A stretch of 31,598 nucleotides of DNA from Akkermansiaceae bacterium UBA1315. GTDB taxonomy: Bacteria; Verrucomicrobiota; Verrucomicrobiia; Verrucomicrobiales; Akkermansiaceae. The notes below the pieces were generated by a model that searched no databases, had not been told where the DNA came from, and saw nothing but the letters and a program-made list of their open reading frames with translations. The position numbers and the translations under genes were made by a program. This document shows positions 7,353-16,315 of this stretch, one piece after another. Every line of letters begins with the position of its first letter. Position 1 is the first letter of the stretch. The stretch is taken from the NCBI GenBank assembly GCA_002307065.1, contig DBTN01000024.1, positions 1-31,598 on the forward strand, in the 5' to 3' direction.

Positions 7353-8555
7353 TCACAGCGTTTTCTCCGCGATCTTTTCCTGAGCGCGCCGCAGCCGTAT
7401 TTGCAAATCCGCCAGCACGTTCATGAAATAGATATAAGCTTCGTAGGGGCTCGGATACGGGGTGAAATAGGAGTGCACACTTCCATCCGTCCCACCTTTG
7501 GTCGACATCCAATAGAAGTGATCCGAGGTCTGCATTTTCGCCCAAGTATGAGTGAGATCAGGATCTCTCACCGCGAGAATCTCCTGCTCTAACCGGTGCA
7601 CCTTGGCGATCGCCTCTTGCTGCATCACATTTCCCATCCATGCGGAAAGGTCACGCTCGGCATCTGCCCACGAGGTGATAAAGTGACAATCGTACTCACG
7701 CGATGCCCGATAGAGCTCCACAGCCTCCGTCGGAGTCACCCATTGGGAACCCGCCTCAATCACGGCTTCCGGAAGCTTTTCCCAGAAGTCGAACACACCC
7801 GTTTCCGCATCCTGATGCTCACCGATCGATTCATAATCCAAGAAAATGTTCACCACATCTCCGGGAGAATCCGTCACCCATGATGCGAACTTTTCGGCCG
7901 AAAGCGGATATTCGCTCCAATTTTTGTCGGAAAAACGGAAACCCAAATCATCCGACAAGCCCACATTCCGAAGAAGGGTTTTAATGCGCGCAGTGTTCGG
8001 TGCCCGATAAAGAAAGTTGCTCGATTGACCGTTGAGCGTCCACTCGACGCCTTCGGCGATGACGCCGTCAAATCCCATCGTTTCCGCCTGGGCGGCGATC
8101 CCGTTGTTATAAATGAGTTCGGTGTTTCGGAAAACGCGCGGACGCACAGCAAAAACGTCCTCCAGTTTATCGAGGTGCATTTCCACCTGCCGCTCGAACT
8201 CTTTCTTGGAATGAACGAACGACAGGGAATGGTAATACGTTTCCGCAAGCAGCTCCACACTGCCGGTTGCGACCAGTTCTTGAAACGATTCCAAAACATC
8301 GGGTCGATATCGTTCCATCTGCTCGATCACCGTACCACTGATCGAAAGCGCCATCCGAAAACGTCCGGCGTTTTCATCGATCAGCCGCTTGAACATTCGA
8401 TTGGCAGGAAGATAGCATTTTTCCGCCACCTTGTTGAGAATCGACGCATTCATCCCGTCATCCTCGTAAAAGGCATGCTCGCCGATTCGGAAAAAATCGT
8501 AGGGAATCAACCGATTTGGTTGATGAACTTGGAAATAGAGGCAGACGTCAGGCAT
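7353..8555 (-). CDS. Glycoside hydrolase family 57 (alpha-amylase/glucanotransferase type)
   Basis: GH57 enzymes hydrolyse or rearrange alpha-1,4 (or alpha-1,6) glucan bonds in a (beta/alpha)7 barrel. The five-motif layout is visible: HQPNRL at 11-16, an Ala-Glu-Thr-Tyr-Tyr-His segment at 104-109, the nucleophile Glu146 in FRNTELIYNN, the acid/base Asp240 in IFLDYESIGEHQ, and a conserved HTWAKMQTSDHFYWMSTK segment near the C-terminus. At 400 residues it is a compact, cytoplasmic, maltodextrin-acting form with no signal peptide. It starts 67 bases after the GT4 gene stop on the same strand, and the pair resembles GT-GH57 pairs in Bacteroidota and other phyla that handle glycogen. Exact specificity (amylase, 4-alpha-glucanotransferase) cannot be told. 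Confidence 0.93.
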   Translation of the reverse strand: MPDVCLYFQVHQPNRLIPYDFFRIGEHAFYEDDGMNASILNKVAEKCYLPANRMFKRLIDENAGRFRMALSISGTVIEQMERYRPDVLESFQELVATGSVELLAETYYHSLSFVHSKKEFERQVEMHLDKLEDVFAVRPRVFRNTELIYNNGIAAQAETMGFDGVIAEGVEWTLNGQSSNFLYRAPNTARIKTLLRNVGLSDDLGFRFSDKNWSEYPLSAEKFASWVTDSPGDVVNIFLDYESIGEHQDAETGVFDFWEKLPEAVIEAGSQWVTPTEAVELYRASREYDCHFITSWADAERDLSAWMGNVMQQEAIAKVHRLEQEILAVRDPDLTHTWAKMQTSDHFYWMSTKGGTDGSVHSYFTPYPSPYEAYIYFMNVLADLQIRLRRAQEKIAEKTL

Positions 8556-8622
8556 GGGTTTGAAAGGTAAGGGGGAGACAATCTCATTCCAGTTTTCGTC
8601 ATGAATGAGAATTCATATCCGA

Positions 8623-9915
8623 CTAAGGAACCAGTTCGCGATAAATATCAATCACCTTCGCTGCAGCCGCGTCCCAAGTCGATGCGGCGATATCCAATTT
8701 TGCCTGCTCAATCACACGGTCCCGCAAGACGTCATCTGTTAAAAGATCATTGATGTGCTTTGCCATCAGTTCCACATCCCAGAAATCCGCCTTCAAGGCT
8801 CCCTTCAGCACTTCAGCGACGCCGGATTGTTTTGAAATCACTGCGGGAATGCCGAACTGGGCCGCTTCCAGGGCAGACAATCCAAACGGTTCCGAAACCG
8901 ACGGCATGCAATAAACGTCCGTCATGGAGAGGAGGTCGTTCACTTTTTCTTTGTTCAAGAATCCCGTGAAATGGAAATGTCCGCCAAGTCCTTTAAACGC
9001 ACCGGTTTCGATCATCGGCCGCAGCTTTTCGCCCGTTCCCGCGACGACAAACCTGACGTCGGGATTTTTCTCCAGAACGCGGGCGGCAATTTCTAAGAAA
9101 AACTCCGGGCCTTTTTGAGCCGTGAGCCGACCGAGGAAAAGGACGAGCTTTTCCGGAAACTTCTTCTTCGTCGCAAAAACATCCACGGGATCAGCACCAT
9201 TATGGACCGGTCGGATCTTTGCGGGATCGATTCCATAATGACCTGCGACGATCTCACCGGTGTAATGGCTGACCGGTATCACGCGGTCCGCTTCCTCCAT
9301 CCCGTATTTTTCGATGTCGTAAATCCATCCGCGCGCATCTGCCCCCGCCCGATCGTATTGGGTCGCGTGAATCTGGACGACCAACGGTTTGCCCGTCGCT
9401 TTTTTCACTTCGACACCGGCCAGAAACGTCATCCAGTCGTGAGCGTGGATCACATCAAAATCCTCCAGCAACGCCAGCTTTGCGGCGATTTTTGAAAACT
9501 CGATCACTTTATTGCCCAAATCAGGCCCATAAAGCTCCCCGATTTTGAATGAGTCCAATTGCTTCCGGGTCGTTTCTGAAAATCGGATTTCACCGCCCGG
9601 CAGTATTTCGAGGACTTCATAGGACGTTTCACCCTCTTGGTAAGGGTCCAAAAAAATCGGAACATTTCGAACCTGGGCGAAGCTGTCGTACCGGTAACGC
9701 CCCTCAACCGTGGTGAGATCTTCCACCGCCAAATGATTCAAGCCCCGTAACGCGAAATTTTCGAATCCAGAGTCAGGTGCGGCCTTTGGCACCACCACCG
9801 TCAAATCCACCCGCTTCGACAACGCGCTGGCCAAACCCAAGCAGGCCACCCCCAGACCACCGTTAATCAGTGGAGGAAATTCCCAACCCAGTTTGAGGAC
9901 GCGTAAACGATTCAT
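8623..9915 (-). CDS. GT4-type glycosyltransferase, glycogen-synthase-like
   Basis: A 430-residue GT-B fold enzyme. The N-terminal domain opens VLKLGWEFPPLINGGLGVACLGLASAL; the GGLG loop (19-22) is the donor phosphate loop of starch/glycogen synthase relatives. DVIHAHDWMTFLAG (154-167) and VVQIHATQYDR follow. The C-terminal domain has VLFLGRLTAQKGPEFFLE (258-274) and the EX7E motif SEPFGLSALEAAQFG with Glu342 and Glu350. It therefore uses a nucleotide sugar, probably ADP- or UDP-glucose, to extend an alpha-glucan; this is inferred from the GH57 gene immediately downstream. It is shorter than classical GlgA (about 480 residues). The start ATG 9915 has one of the few Shine-Dalgarno-like sequences here (AGGA, 5-7 bases away). 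Confidence 0.9.
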   Translation of the reverse strand: MNRLRVLKLGWEFPPLINGGLGVACLGLASALSKRVDLTVVVPKAAPDSGFENFALRGLNHLAVEDLTTVEGRYRYDSFAQVRNVPIFLDPYQEGETSYEVLEILPGGEIRFSETTRKQLDSFKIGELYGPDLGNKVIEFSKIAAKLALLEDFDVIHAHDWMTFLAGVEVKKATGKPLVVQIHATQYDRAGADARGWIYDIEKYGMEEADRVIPVSHYTGEIVAGHYGIDPAKIRPVHNGADPVDVFATKKKFPEKLVLFLGRLTAQKGPEFFLEIAARVLEKNPDVRFVVAGTGEKLRPMIETGAFKGLGGHFHFTGFLNKEKVNDLLSMTDVYCMPSVSEPFGLSALEAAQFGIPAVISKQSGVAEVLKGALKADFWDVELMAKHINDLLTDDVLRDRVIEQAKLDIAASTWDAAAAKVIDIYRELVP

Positions 9916-10041
9916 GATTCCTGACCGGAAAGCCCTATAAGTGATTCTTTTTCAAAGCGCTCATTCCAGTACGAAACTCTAAGCATGCAGCGGGCCAAAG
10001 TCGACCCACGATTTACTCATTATTGTCACGCCCGCGTCACA

Positions 10042-10731
10042 TCAACCAGCGATTGAAAACTCAGAATCGTCGAAGACGATCGCCGACAAATTCCCCTCTG
10101 CATCATCAAAAATCACTACCACTGAGTGACTGGGCGCTTCCGGAGAAACCGCGATCAGAAGCTTCCGTTTATCGAAAACTTGGATTCCACCGTCCGCTTC
10201 GCCCAGATCAAGACGAGAAACCGAAAACCGTTCGAGCGCAAAACTTTCCGCTTTTGAGTCTCCCCGCTGAATCTGAAACTTCACTTCGTTCTGGTCGGAA
10301 ACCGACACAAATGAGAGCCGATTTCCCACCTCGACACTTTCCTGTTTCATCTTGAGAAACCGGAATCGCCATGCCGGAGGTTCTCCGAGTTTTGTCGAAG
10401 GAACTCGTTCCGTGAAGACGATCACGTTCAGAGTTTGGCCGGCTTTGATGTCGAGTTGAGTCGTGCCCGACGCGATGCGCGGATGCCTTGCGGTGATCCC
10501 ATGCACCCCCGCTTCCAGGCGGACACCCCGGGAAATATGACCGGTTTTGTAGCCATTCGGTGCCAGGTCCTTCTCGTCGAGGGTCAGATGGATGACGCCT
10601 TCTGACATCGAAACGACATTGACCAGCCGAACAAAGCCGAACGCGTCCGACGTTTCCGCACGCAGCCCGCCCGTCACTAGGAACATCCAAGAGACCACCG
10701 CATGGATATAATTTCTAAAATTCGCATTCAT
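10042..10731 (-). CDS. Exported protein coupled to the pilin-like cassette, possibly DUF4397-like
   Basis: From ATG 10731 the 229-residue product has a short basic N-terminus, a hydrophobic stretch (IHAVVSWMFLVTGG) and an Ala-Glu cleavage-like site, so it is probably exported. The mature part begins FGFVRLVNVVSMSEGVIHLTLDEKDL and has GYKTGHISRGVRLEAGVHGITARHP, reminiscent of DUF4397 domains (VRxxNxS... followed by G-rich beta strands); this similarity is tentative. The gene overlaps the end of cassette gene A by 17 bases, so its translation is probably coupled to it. An earlier start at 10800 would lie well inside gene A and add a charged leader that would mask the signal peptide. Function unknown. 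Confidence 0.7.
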   Translation of the reverse strand: MNANFRNYIHAVVSWMFLVTGGLRAETSDAFGFVRLVNVVSMSEGVIHLTLDEKDLAPNGYKTGHISRGVRLEAGVHGITARHPRIASGTTQLDIKAGQTLNVIVFTERVPSTKLGEPPAWRFRFLKMKQESVEVGNRLSFVSVSDQNEVKFQIQRGDSKAESFALERFSVSRLDLGEADGGIQVFDKRKLLIAVSPEAPSHSVVVIFDDAEGNLSAIVFDDSEFSIAG

Positions 10732-13627
10732 TGATGATTCGGATTTTCGCTTTTGTGAGATCGATTGCCCCTTCTTCCGTTCGTTCTCCCGGATCGGCAA
10801 ACACGGTGAAAACTTTCCGGGATTCCGCCAAAACTTCCGCCTCGGAAAAACCTTCCGCTTGCGGAGACAGGCATTGCCCGACGACCCAAACCCGGAAATT
10901 TCGCGATCTCACCGTCGAGGCTTCATAAATCCGGCCAAAAAGCTCTTCGGCCGCCGAATCCGACCATTCGATCTGCTCACCGTCGGCAAACATTGACGAA
11001 TTTCCGAAAACCGCTTGTCCGTCGGTTTGTTGAACTTGTGCGAGATCCGCAGTGCTCGCGAACGGCCTTGCCGAAATGATCGCATCTGCCACCCGATCCG
11101 CTTCGCTTTCGCCTGAGGGTGGAAAAAGCGAAAATGACTCGACCGGCGGCGCGAGCCGTTCCGGATCATGTTGCTCAGAAGTTCTTCTCGCCAAAATCGG
11201 ATCCATCACCAATGGCCCCGCCAACGCCGCCCGCAACACATCGCGAGTCGCCGTGTTCACGTTGATGTGTCCGTGAATTTTCACAACCGGCCCCTCTCGC
11301 GCAAATTTGTCATCCGCCCGAGGCAACCCCGTGTGAAACAAGTCCAGCAACCGGCACGCGTGCATCCCGGGAGAACCCGGAAGGGAGAATCTCGGATGTT
11401 CCGGACGCCCGATCCGCAAGGTATTTCCGCCACTCTGATTTTCACTGGCGATCGATGAAAGGGTAACATCCCCCCACCGCGCTGACCCCGTCGGTTGTGA
11501 AACCTGCCACATCAAGGGGTCAAATATTTTCCCCAGTTCTACCGCGCTATAGAATCGTCCAGCGTTGGAAATCCGGACCGGTGCTTCTTCTTTTCGCGGC
11601 GCGACCACTCCTTCGAAATACCGAGGATCGTCCGGCATGATATTTTTATCGGCCGTGTGAAATGCCTTCGAGCCATAGGGCGAATTGTGGCCACCATCCG
11701 GCCACTCCGAAGGAAGTACGCGGTAGGCAATTTCAAACGGATCAGGCAGGTAGAGTGAGTAGCAAATATTTCGCCGATTCGGGCTGTAGTTTCCCGGAAA
11801 TGCACGGGGATAGGAAGGACTCTCCAGATAATACGTCGTCCTAATATCTCCCATTTTATCCATTTCATTGCTATAAACTCCATGCTTCAAGGCCGGGTGC
11901 GTCAGCCGAACAAACTGTTGGTCACGACTCGTAACCGCGTAATAAAGGGAGGATCTCGCCCAATTGATTCCTTCAAGCTGATCGACCATTTCACCGTTCC
12001 ACCTCAGCCGGAAACTGGCAGGAAATTTACCGGTTTTATCTTTATTGAACTCAATCGGATTTACGATGTCATACTTTGCATCACAAACCTCGATTTCGTA
12101 GGTGACAGGCCCGAAACTTAACAACCGGTATTCATTAGGCTGCATCGTCACCATTTGCGAAGGAAACCACTGATAGCCTTCGCTTTCAAAAAGACCATTC
12201 GTCGCCGCATTGGAAAGATCCTTGAGAGGATAGATCAAATCCGGGAATATCGCCGGATTTTTTGAAGTTTTATCAATGCACTGAATTACCAGTTCATAGA
12301 AATTCTCGTAAGAAACGTTGACCTGACCTTCGGCGACTTGATCCGTCATATTCCATAACTCGGCATAAGAGCGGACCGAAACTGAAACATACTTTTTCCC
12401 ATTTTTTTCGCTCACATTTTCCCAGCGAGTTTTCATGGCGAATTCGCTGACGAGCGGAAAAGAATCCACCCCTCGGTAGCGACCCGCCTTCCGAGTTGAA
12501 TAGCTATCTTCGTCAGCATAGTCGATGGCGTTTGCGGCAAGAGTTTTCAGATAGTCTTCCTTGAACGCTCCCTTTCGGGTTTCGAACTCGGGCAGGGCGC
12601 TTTTCATCCATTCCGCCATTTCGTCGACCGCGTCGTCGCCCCCAGTTGCCAGCAATCGGTTTAGATTGAGCTTCGGTTTCCCAGCCGCTGCCGGATCGAT
12701 ACCAGGAAGAAAGGGGATAATCGGCTGTTCTTCGTAAGCGAGGATCCCACTGACCAAATTTTCTTCGACCGCCTGCCCCAGCGGATCGAGGATTCTACCG
12801 GTTGTCTCGTCTCGACGAATCGGTGGTTTCAAATCGGCCGCCGCCAACAAGGAACCAGGAGAAACAAGCAGGTCTCGATTGCTCTCAAAGGTTTGGGTAA
12901 GCGTTCCGGAAACCGGTTCCAGCGCATTCAGTTTCACTTGGCTGAGAGACTTATCACCCTCTCGTTGCGGTTGAGCACTCATCCCGGAAACCGGGAACGG
13001 CCATTCCGTCCTCGCGTGCGTGCCATCGACTGCGGACTGGTTTCCGGACAATGCTGGATCAAGACGACTTTGCAGATCTTCAACGAAATAAGCATATCTC
13101 GCAATGATCCGCTCTTCATCATCTCTGATCCATTTCCAAGCGACCGGAGCAGCCTTTAAGTATCGATGTGTTGGTATCTCCGTCCGTTCGGTGGAACGAG
13201 TTGGCAAACAGCTTTCCAAGTCAGGAGCCGTCAACCGCGGGGTTGTGGGCGGCACCTTCGAAGCGCTGAAGAGAGTGGTGTAATCGTATGAAATGGAGTC
13301 GTCCTGTCGTTTCCCCCGTACCAGAAACAAGTGAGGGTTTTCCGCACCCCCCGCCGTAACCGACTTCACCGATTTGCTCTGAATGATCAGGAAATCGTCA
13401 TTCAGAGAATGGTTCGTCAAAATGGATCTTACGTCTTCCATGCCCGTCTTCACCGCGAGTTCCGCCCGCAATGCGTCGAGATGGGAACGGGACGTCTTCC
13501 GCTCATTCGAAACAATGGCGAGAGCGCCAATTCCGAGAACCAGCAGCAACGTGACAATCATCAGAACCGCCGGTGTGACGAATGCTCCTTTCCACGGAAA
13601 CGAAATTTGATCCCTAGAATTTTTCAT
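10715..13627 (-). CDS. Verru_Chthon cassette protein A (GspK/PilX-like large protein)
   Basis: The 970-residue product has an N-terminal membrane anchor (residues about 16-40, AFVTPAVLMIVTLLLVLGIG) followed by a short polar ERKTSR stretch, as in PilX/GspK-type minor pilins that lack a classical cleavage motif. A very long extracytoplasmic part follows, with VKIHGHINVNTATRDVLRAAL (a GspK-like 'NVNTA' segment) near residues 780-800. The size, anchor and neighbours match the family named Verru_Chthon cassette protein A. ATG 13627 is preferred; it overlaps gene C by 14 bases, and the upstream possibility at 13684 adds unrelated residues. It is gene four of the D-B-C-A run. Its role is inferred to be the large component of a surface pseudopilin-like assembly; no experiment on the family is known to me. 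Confidence 0.85.
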   Translation of the reverse strand: MKNSRDQISFPWKGAFVTPAVLMIVTLLLVLGIGALAIVSNERKTSRSHLDALRAELAVKTGMEDVRSILTNHSLNDDFLIIQSKSVKSVTAGGAENPHLFLVRGKRQDDSISYDYTTLFSASKVPPTTPRLTAPDLESCLPTRSTERTEIPTHRYLKAAPVAWKWIRDDEERIIARYAYFVEDLQSRLDPALSGNQSAVDGTHARTEWPFPVSGMSAQPQREGDKSLSQVKLNALEPVSGTLTQTFESNRDLLVSPGSLLAAADLKPPIRRDETTGRILDPLGQAVEENLVSGILAYEEQPIIPFLPGIDPAAAGKPKLNLNRLLATGGDDAVDEMAEWMKSALPEFETRKGAFKEDYLKTLAANAIDYADEDSYSTRKAGRYRGVDSFPLVSEFAMKTRWENVSEKNGKKYVSVSVRSYAELWNMTDQVAEGQVNVSYENFYELVIQCIDKTSKNPAIFPDLIYPLKDLSNAATNGLFESEGYQWFPSQMVTMQPNEYRLLSFGPVTYEIEVCDAKYDIVNPIEFNKDKTGKFPASFRLRWNGEMVDQLEGINWARSSLYYAVTSRDQQFVRLTHPALKHGVYSNEMDKMGDIRTTYYLESPSYPRAFPGNYSPNRRNICYSLYLPDPFEIAYRVLPSEWPDGGHNSPYGSKAFHTADKNIMPDDPRYFEGVVAPRKEEAPVRISNAGRFYSAVELGKIFDPLMWQVSQPTGSARWGDVTLSSIASENQSGGNTLRIGRPEHPRFSLPGSPGMHACRLLDLFHTGLPRADDKFAREGPVVKIHGHINVNTATRDVLRAALAGPLVMDPILARRTSEQHDPERLAPPVESFSLFPPSGESEADRVADAIISARPFASTADLAQVQQTDGQAVFGNSSMFADGEQIEWSDSAAEELFGRIYEASTVRSRNFRVWVVGQCLSPQAEGFSEAEVLAESRKVFTVFADPGERTEEGAIDLTKAKIRIINECEF

Positions 13628-14363
13628 AATGCCCGAATCGCATGGCTGTTTCGTAGAATTCAAGCTGCGGATGATCCGCCGCATCGGCGGGATTTCCTAA
13701 CAAGCCGCCGGTTTGGTCCCAATCTTGGGGAGCGGCCAGTTTGGATGAGAGGTCGCGGCGGGCGATCGTCAGCCGGAGGATGATCCGATCGGGCGGACTG
13801 CCGGTAGCCGGGCTCCAGTCCTGCCATTTCCCTTTATCATCTCTCGTTTCTGGAACGGCCTCAAAAGCGAGCGCTCCGAAGGCGACGGGTTCATCGCGAT
13901 CGCGAGGCACAAAAAGATCGACCACCTTGCCATTCTTCAAAGCTTGAAACGTTTCATCACTTTCACGGAAACCGCGCATCAGACATCTGACGGATCTCCC
14001 ACCAAAGGTAAGATTTCGAACGTAATAATGAATCGCACAAAGATCGCCAATATGACCGGTTTCGGACTGAGCATCGGGAGACTGAAAGGCAAAAAATCCG
14101 ATGCGATCTTGGGCCCAATCCGACGCGCTTCTCTCGTACCTCATGTCCGCCTGAAAGGTCGCCGACTGGAGATCGATTTTCAGTTGATCCAACGCCACAC
14201 GGGCCTCGCGCTCGGCCAGCAGATCTCCGTTTAGCCTTTCATATCCTTTCCCGGTTTCTCCTAGAACTCCAGCGGCTAAGATCAGCAAGGCCATGCCAAT
14301 GGACATGGAAATCATCATTTCTAATAACGTAAACCCAGCAGAGATATGGCGGATTTTTTTCAT
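13614..14363 (-). CDS. Verru_Chthon cassette protein C (PilW-like prepilin)
   Basis: A 249-residue protein with a type IV prepilin leader: basic MKKIRHISAG, then FTLLEMMISMSIGMALLILAAGVL, with the cleavage site after Gly10 and Glu at mature position 5. The remainder (RLNGDLLAEREARVALDQLKIDLQSA, then a beta-rich region) follows the PilW/GspJ pattern of an N-terminal helix with minor-pilin body. Its start overlaps the stop of gene B as ATGA, so translation is coupled. It is shorter than many C proteins as I remember them (300-400 residues) but complete. It would be processed by a prepilin peptidase that is not in this window. Confidence 0.85.
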   Translation of the reverse strand: MKKIRHISAGFTLLEMMISMSIGMALLILAAGVLGETGKGYERLNGDLLAEREARVALDQLKIDLQSATFQADMRYERSASDWAQDRIGFFAFQSPDAQSETGHIGDLCAIHYYVRNLTFGGRSVRCLMRGFRESDETFQALKNGKVVDLFVPRDRDEPVAFGALAFEAVPETRDDKGKWQDWSPATGSPPDRIILRLTIARRDLSSKLAAPQDWDQTGGLLGNPADAADHPQLEFYETAMRFGHYEKF

Positions 14364-14872
14364 GGAATTCCGGTGTAAAAATCCAGTTTTCGGCGTTTTC
14401 CGGCAGGGGCTGTCGCCGGATACTCGACGGAAATTTTCAGACGACGTTTCGCAGTGGAGTCGTTTTCCGCGACGGTTTGAACGGTGATCGCGGCAAGATA
14501 GTGAATGCCTCGCGCCCCTCGTTGCTTCAGGCCCGCGTGGTAAATTTCCGGATCCATTTTTGCAACCGGTCCACCTCTGCGTGCGAAACCCAAGCAGACC
14601 GGCTCCGAGTCCGGTGGAAAATCCGCGATCCTTTGCGAACCGGTCAGCAGATTTTGCCGTCCTTCGCGAGCCGCGTAAATTTCCTCAAGGCATGCGGGAA
14701 TGATCCGCGCACACCGGCTCTCCACTCGAGTGACCATTCCGCCTTCACCCGCTCTCACCAAACTCCCCAGCACCAGCGGCACCGCCAGCGCGAGCAAACT
14801 GATGCCGATCAGCATTTCAAGCAGTGAAATGCCGCGCGTCAGACCGGTTTGTCGGAGGGGAGAAATATTCAT
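14360..14872 (-). CDS. Verru_Chthon cassette protein B (prepilin-like)
   Basis: A 170-residue prepilin-like protein: leader MNISPLRQTGLTRG, then ISLLEMLIGISLLALAVPLVLGSL, with cleavage expected after Gly14 and Glu at mature position 5. The rest carries Cys residues at RVESRCARIIPACLEE. ATG 14872 overlaps the stop codon of gene D by one base (TGATG), a typical termination-reinitiation arrangement; a TTG one codon earlier is less likely. Assignment to protein B rests on order, length and the leader; the minor-pilin role is inferred. Confidence 0.8.
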   Translation of the reverse strand: MNISPLRQTGLTRGISLLEMLIGISLLALAVPLVLGSLVRAGEGGMVTRVESRCARIIPACLEEIYAAREGRQNLLTGSQRIADFPPDSEPVCLGFARRGGPVAKMDPEIYHAGLKQRGARGIHYLAAITVQTVAENDSTAKRRLKISVEYPATAPAGKRRKLDFYTGIP

Positions 14873-15531
14873 CAATTCAGTCGATAAGAACGCGCGAGAG
14901 TTCGGCCGATTCGGATGCGGGTTTCCGCTACGGATGGCTCGTCACCCTGGAAATGAAGCACCGGATTTTTGCGTTTGCCGCGGTAGCTTCCCTCTGCCAG
15001 ACGAATCAGCACGGGATCGGAACCCACCGGCCAGTGGAGTCGACCGCGGGGTGTGAAGGCGAGAGCGTGCACTTCGATTTGAATTTCATCTTCGCCACGG
15101 AGGTATTTCAGAGTGATCGCTGGTTCATCCATCGCGTTGCGAATCGATTGCTCGTCGCCCCGAGCGAAAACGATGCCCGGTTCCACCGGTTGCCAACGCT
15201 GGAGCATCTCGACGGTGACGGCCATTTGACCGGTCTCCCATTCGATCACCCGGAAAATCCCCATGCTTGCCTCGTCGATTTCCGGCAGTTCCCCCGGTTC
15301 AAGAATCGCCAACAAAGCCACCGATCGCGAACTCGCTGCCGAAGACCGCCCACGCTCAACCAGACTTTCCAACAAATCCGTTGAGGTCTTCCTCGCATAA
15401 ACTCCTGTATTTCTCAGCAATTGAAAACCGGAAACAAAAATCAGCGACACGATTGAAAGGACGATCGCCATTTCAATGAGCGTAAAGGCTGCCGAATGAC
15501 GGCAAGATTTGCTCGCAATTTGACTCTTCAC
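14872..15531 (-). CDS. Verru_Chthon cassette protein D (GspH-like prepilin)
   Basis: A 219-residue protein with a prepilin leader (MKSQIASKSCRHSAA, then FTLIEMAIVLSIVSLIFVSGFQLL). The residue before the cleavage site is Ala15 instead of the usual Gly; prepilin peptidases can accept Ala but usually less well. A GspH/FimT-like body follows (SLVERGRSSAASSRSVALLAI, then beta-rich segments). The start is GTG 15531, and no ATG lies close by. It is the first gene of the D-B-C-A(-10042) run, which is tied together by overlaps of 1, 4, 14 and 17 bases, so the five genes are one transcription unit. The terminator at 15640-15672 separates it from the pseudopilin gene upstream. Confidence 0.85.
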   Translation of the reverse strand: MKSQIASKSCRHSAAFTLIEMAIVLSIVSLIFVSGFQLLRNTGVYARKTSTDLLESLVERGRSSAASSRSVALLAILEPGELPEIDEASMGIFRVIEWETGQMAVTVEMLQRWQPVEPGIVFARGDEQSIRNAMDEPAITLKYLRGEDEIQIEVHALAFTPRGRLHWPVGSDPVLIRLAEGSYRGKRKNPVLHFQGDEPSVAETRIRIGRTLARSYRLN

Positions 15532-15639
15532 AGCGGGGGGCCTGCTAAGTTCGAGCGAACACTAGTAAATACCGGTCAGGGATGAAAGCACAAAATTCCA
15601 TCCTGCCTCAACCCTTCCTCGGATCGACCGCGTCCAAAC

Positions 15640-15672
15640 AAAAAAAGCCCCCGTGGGACACACGGAGGCTTT
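15640..15672 (-). terminator. Rho-independent terminator of the GspG-like gene
   Basis: On the minus strand AAGCCTCCGTG pairs with CACGGGGGCTT (11 bp, one G-T pair) around a 5-nt loop, followed by a run of seven T. It lies about 30 bases after the pseudopilin stop codon and so isolates that gene from the cassette downstream. The roughly 100 bases between it and the start of gene D should hold the cassette promoter. Confidence 0.9.
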
Positions 15673-15700
15673 GAGATTAAAAAATTGCTGCGGACGATTT

Positions 15701-16273
15701 TTACCAAGTCTTCACATCATCGGCAGTGCCTTCGGTCTCGTCTGCACCCGGGCTGTAAACGGCAGCGGAGCGACCGTTGAGCGTGGTGGCCGTCGCGCCC
15801 GGAGTCTCCACCTGTTCATCGTAATCATAATCCAGAACGATGGTATAAGGATTTCCCCACGGATCATATAACGCCTCAACGTCACTGCCATCGGTCGAAT
15901 AGATCAAACCGTCTTTGTCGTTTTTGCCCTCCTTGAGAGAAAGGTATTTGATCTTTTTCGGATTCGCCATGTCATCCGACTCATCTTCGGTGCCAAGCAG
16001 GATTTCGAGCAGATCTTTCGAATCGGTGGTAAGTTCCTCGTCTTCCGAAGCACTGCCCGACGGGTCAGGCAAATACCCGTAATCGTTTTTAAAGCTATTG
16101 ATCGCCAGTTCTATCGCGGTGGCAGCAGCTTGCGCCTTCAGCTTTTTCGCACGGTTCACTGCAGCCGTGCCTGCGGAAAATCCAGCGGCGGCCAGGACGG
16201 CGATGATCGCAATCACGACCAGAAGCTCAATCAATGTAAATCCGCGTCTGTGACGCAACGAATGGGTTTTCAT
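15701..16273 (-). CDS. GspG-like major pseudopilin
   Basis: The 190-residue protein has a textbook prepilin N-terminus: MKTHSLRHRRG cut before FTLIELLVVIAIIAVLAAAGF, with mature Glu5. The body has the GspG/PulG signature of a type II secretion major pseudopilin: KLKAQAAATAIELAINSFKNDYGYLP, then DPWGNPYTIVLDYD, then SPGADETEG with acidic residues that bind calcium in GspG. It is longer than GspG (about 140 residues) because of an acidic insert (SASEDEELTTDSKDLLEILLG). ATG 16273 is chosen over a TTG at 16291. It has its own terminator. It likely shares a secretion or pilus-like machine with the cassette proteins, but no ATPase or secretin gene is in the window. Confidence 0.92.
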   Translation of the reverse strand: MKTHSLRHRRGFTLIELLVVIAIIAVLAAAGFSAGTAAVNRAKKLKAQAAATAIELAINSFKNDYGYLPDPSGSASEDEELTTDSKDLLEILLGTEDESDDMANPKKIKYLSLKEGKNDKDGLIYSTDGSDVEALYDPWGNPYTIVLDYDYDEQVETPGATATTLNGRSAAVYSPGADETEGTADDVKTW

Positions 16274-16315
16274 AATGACGACAGGTTTCAATTTAACAGG
16301 AAAGAATCTAGCACG

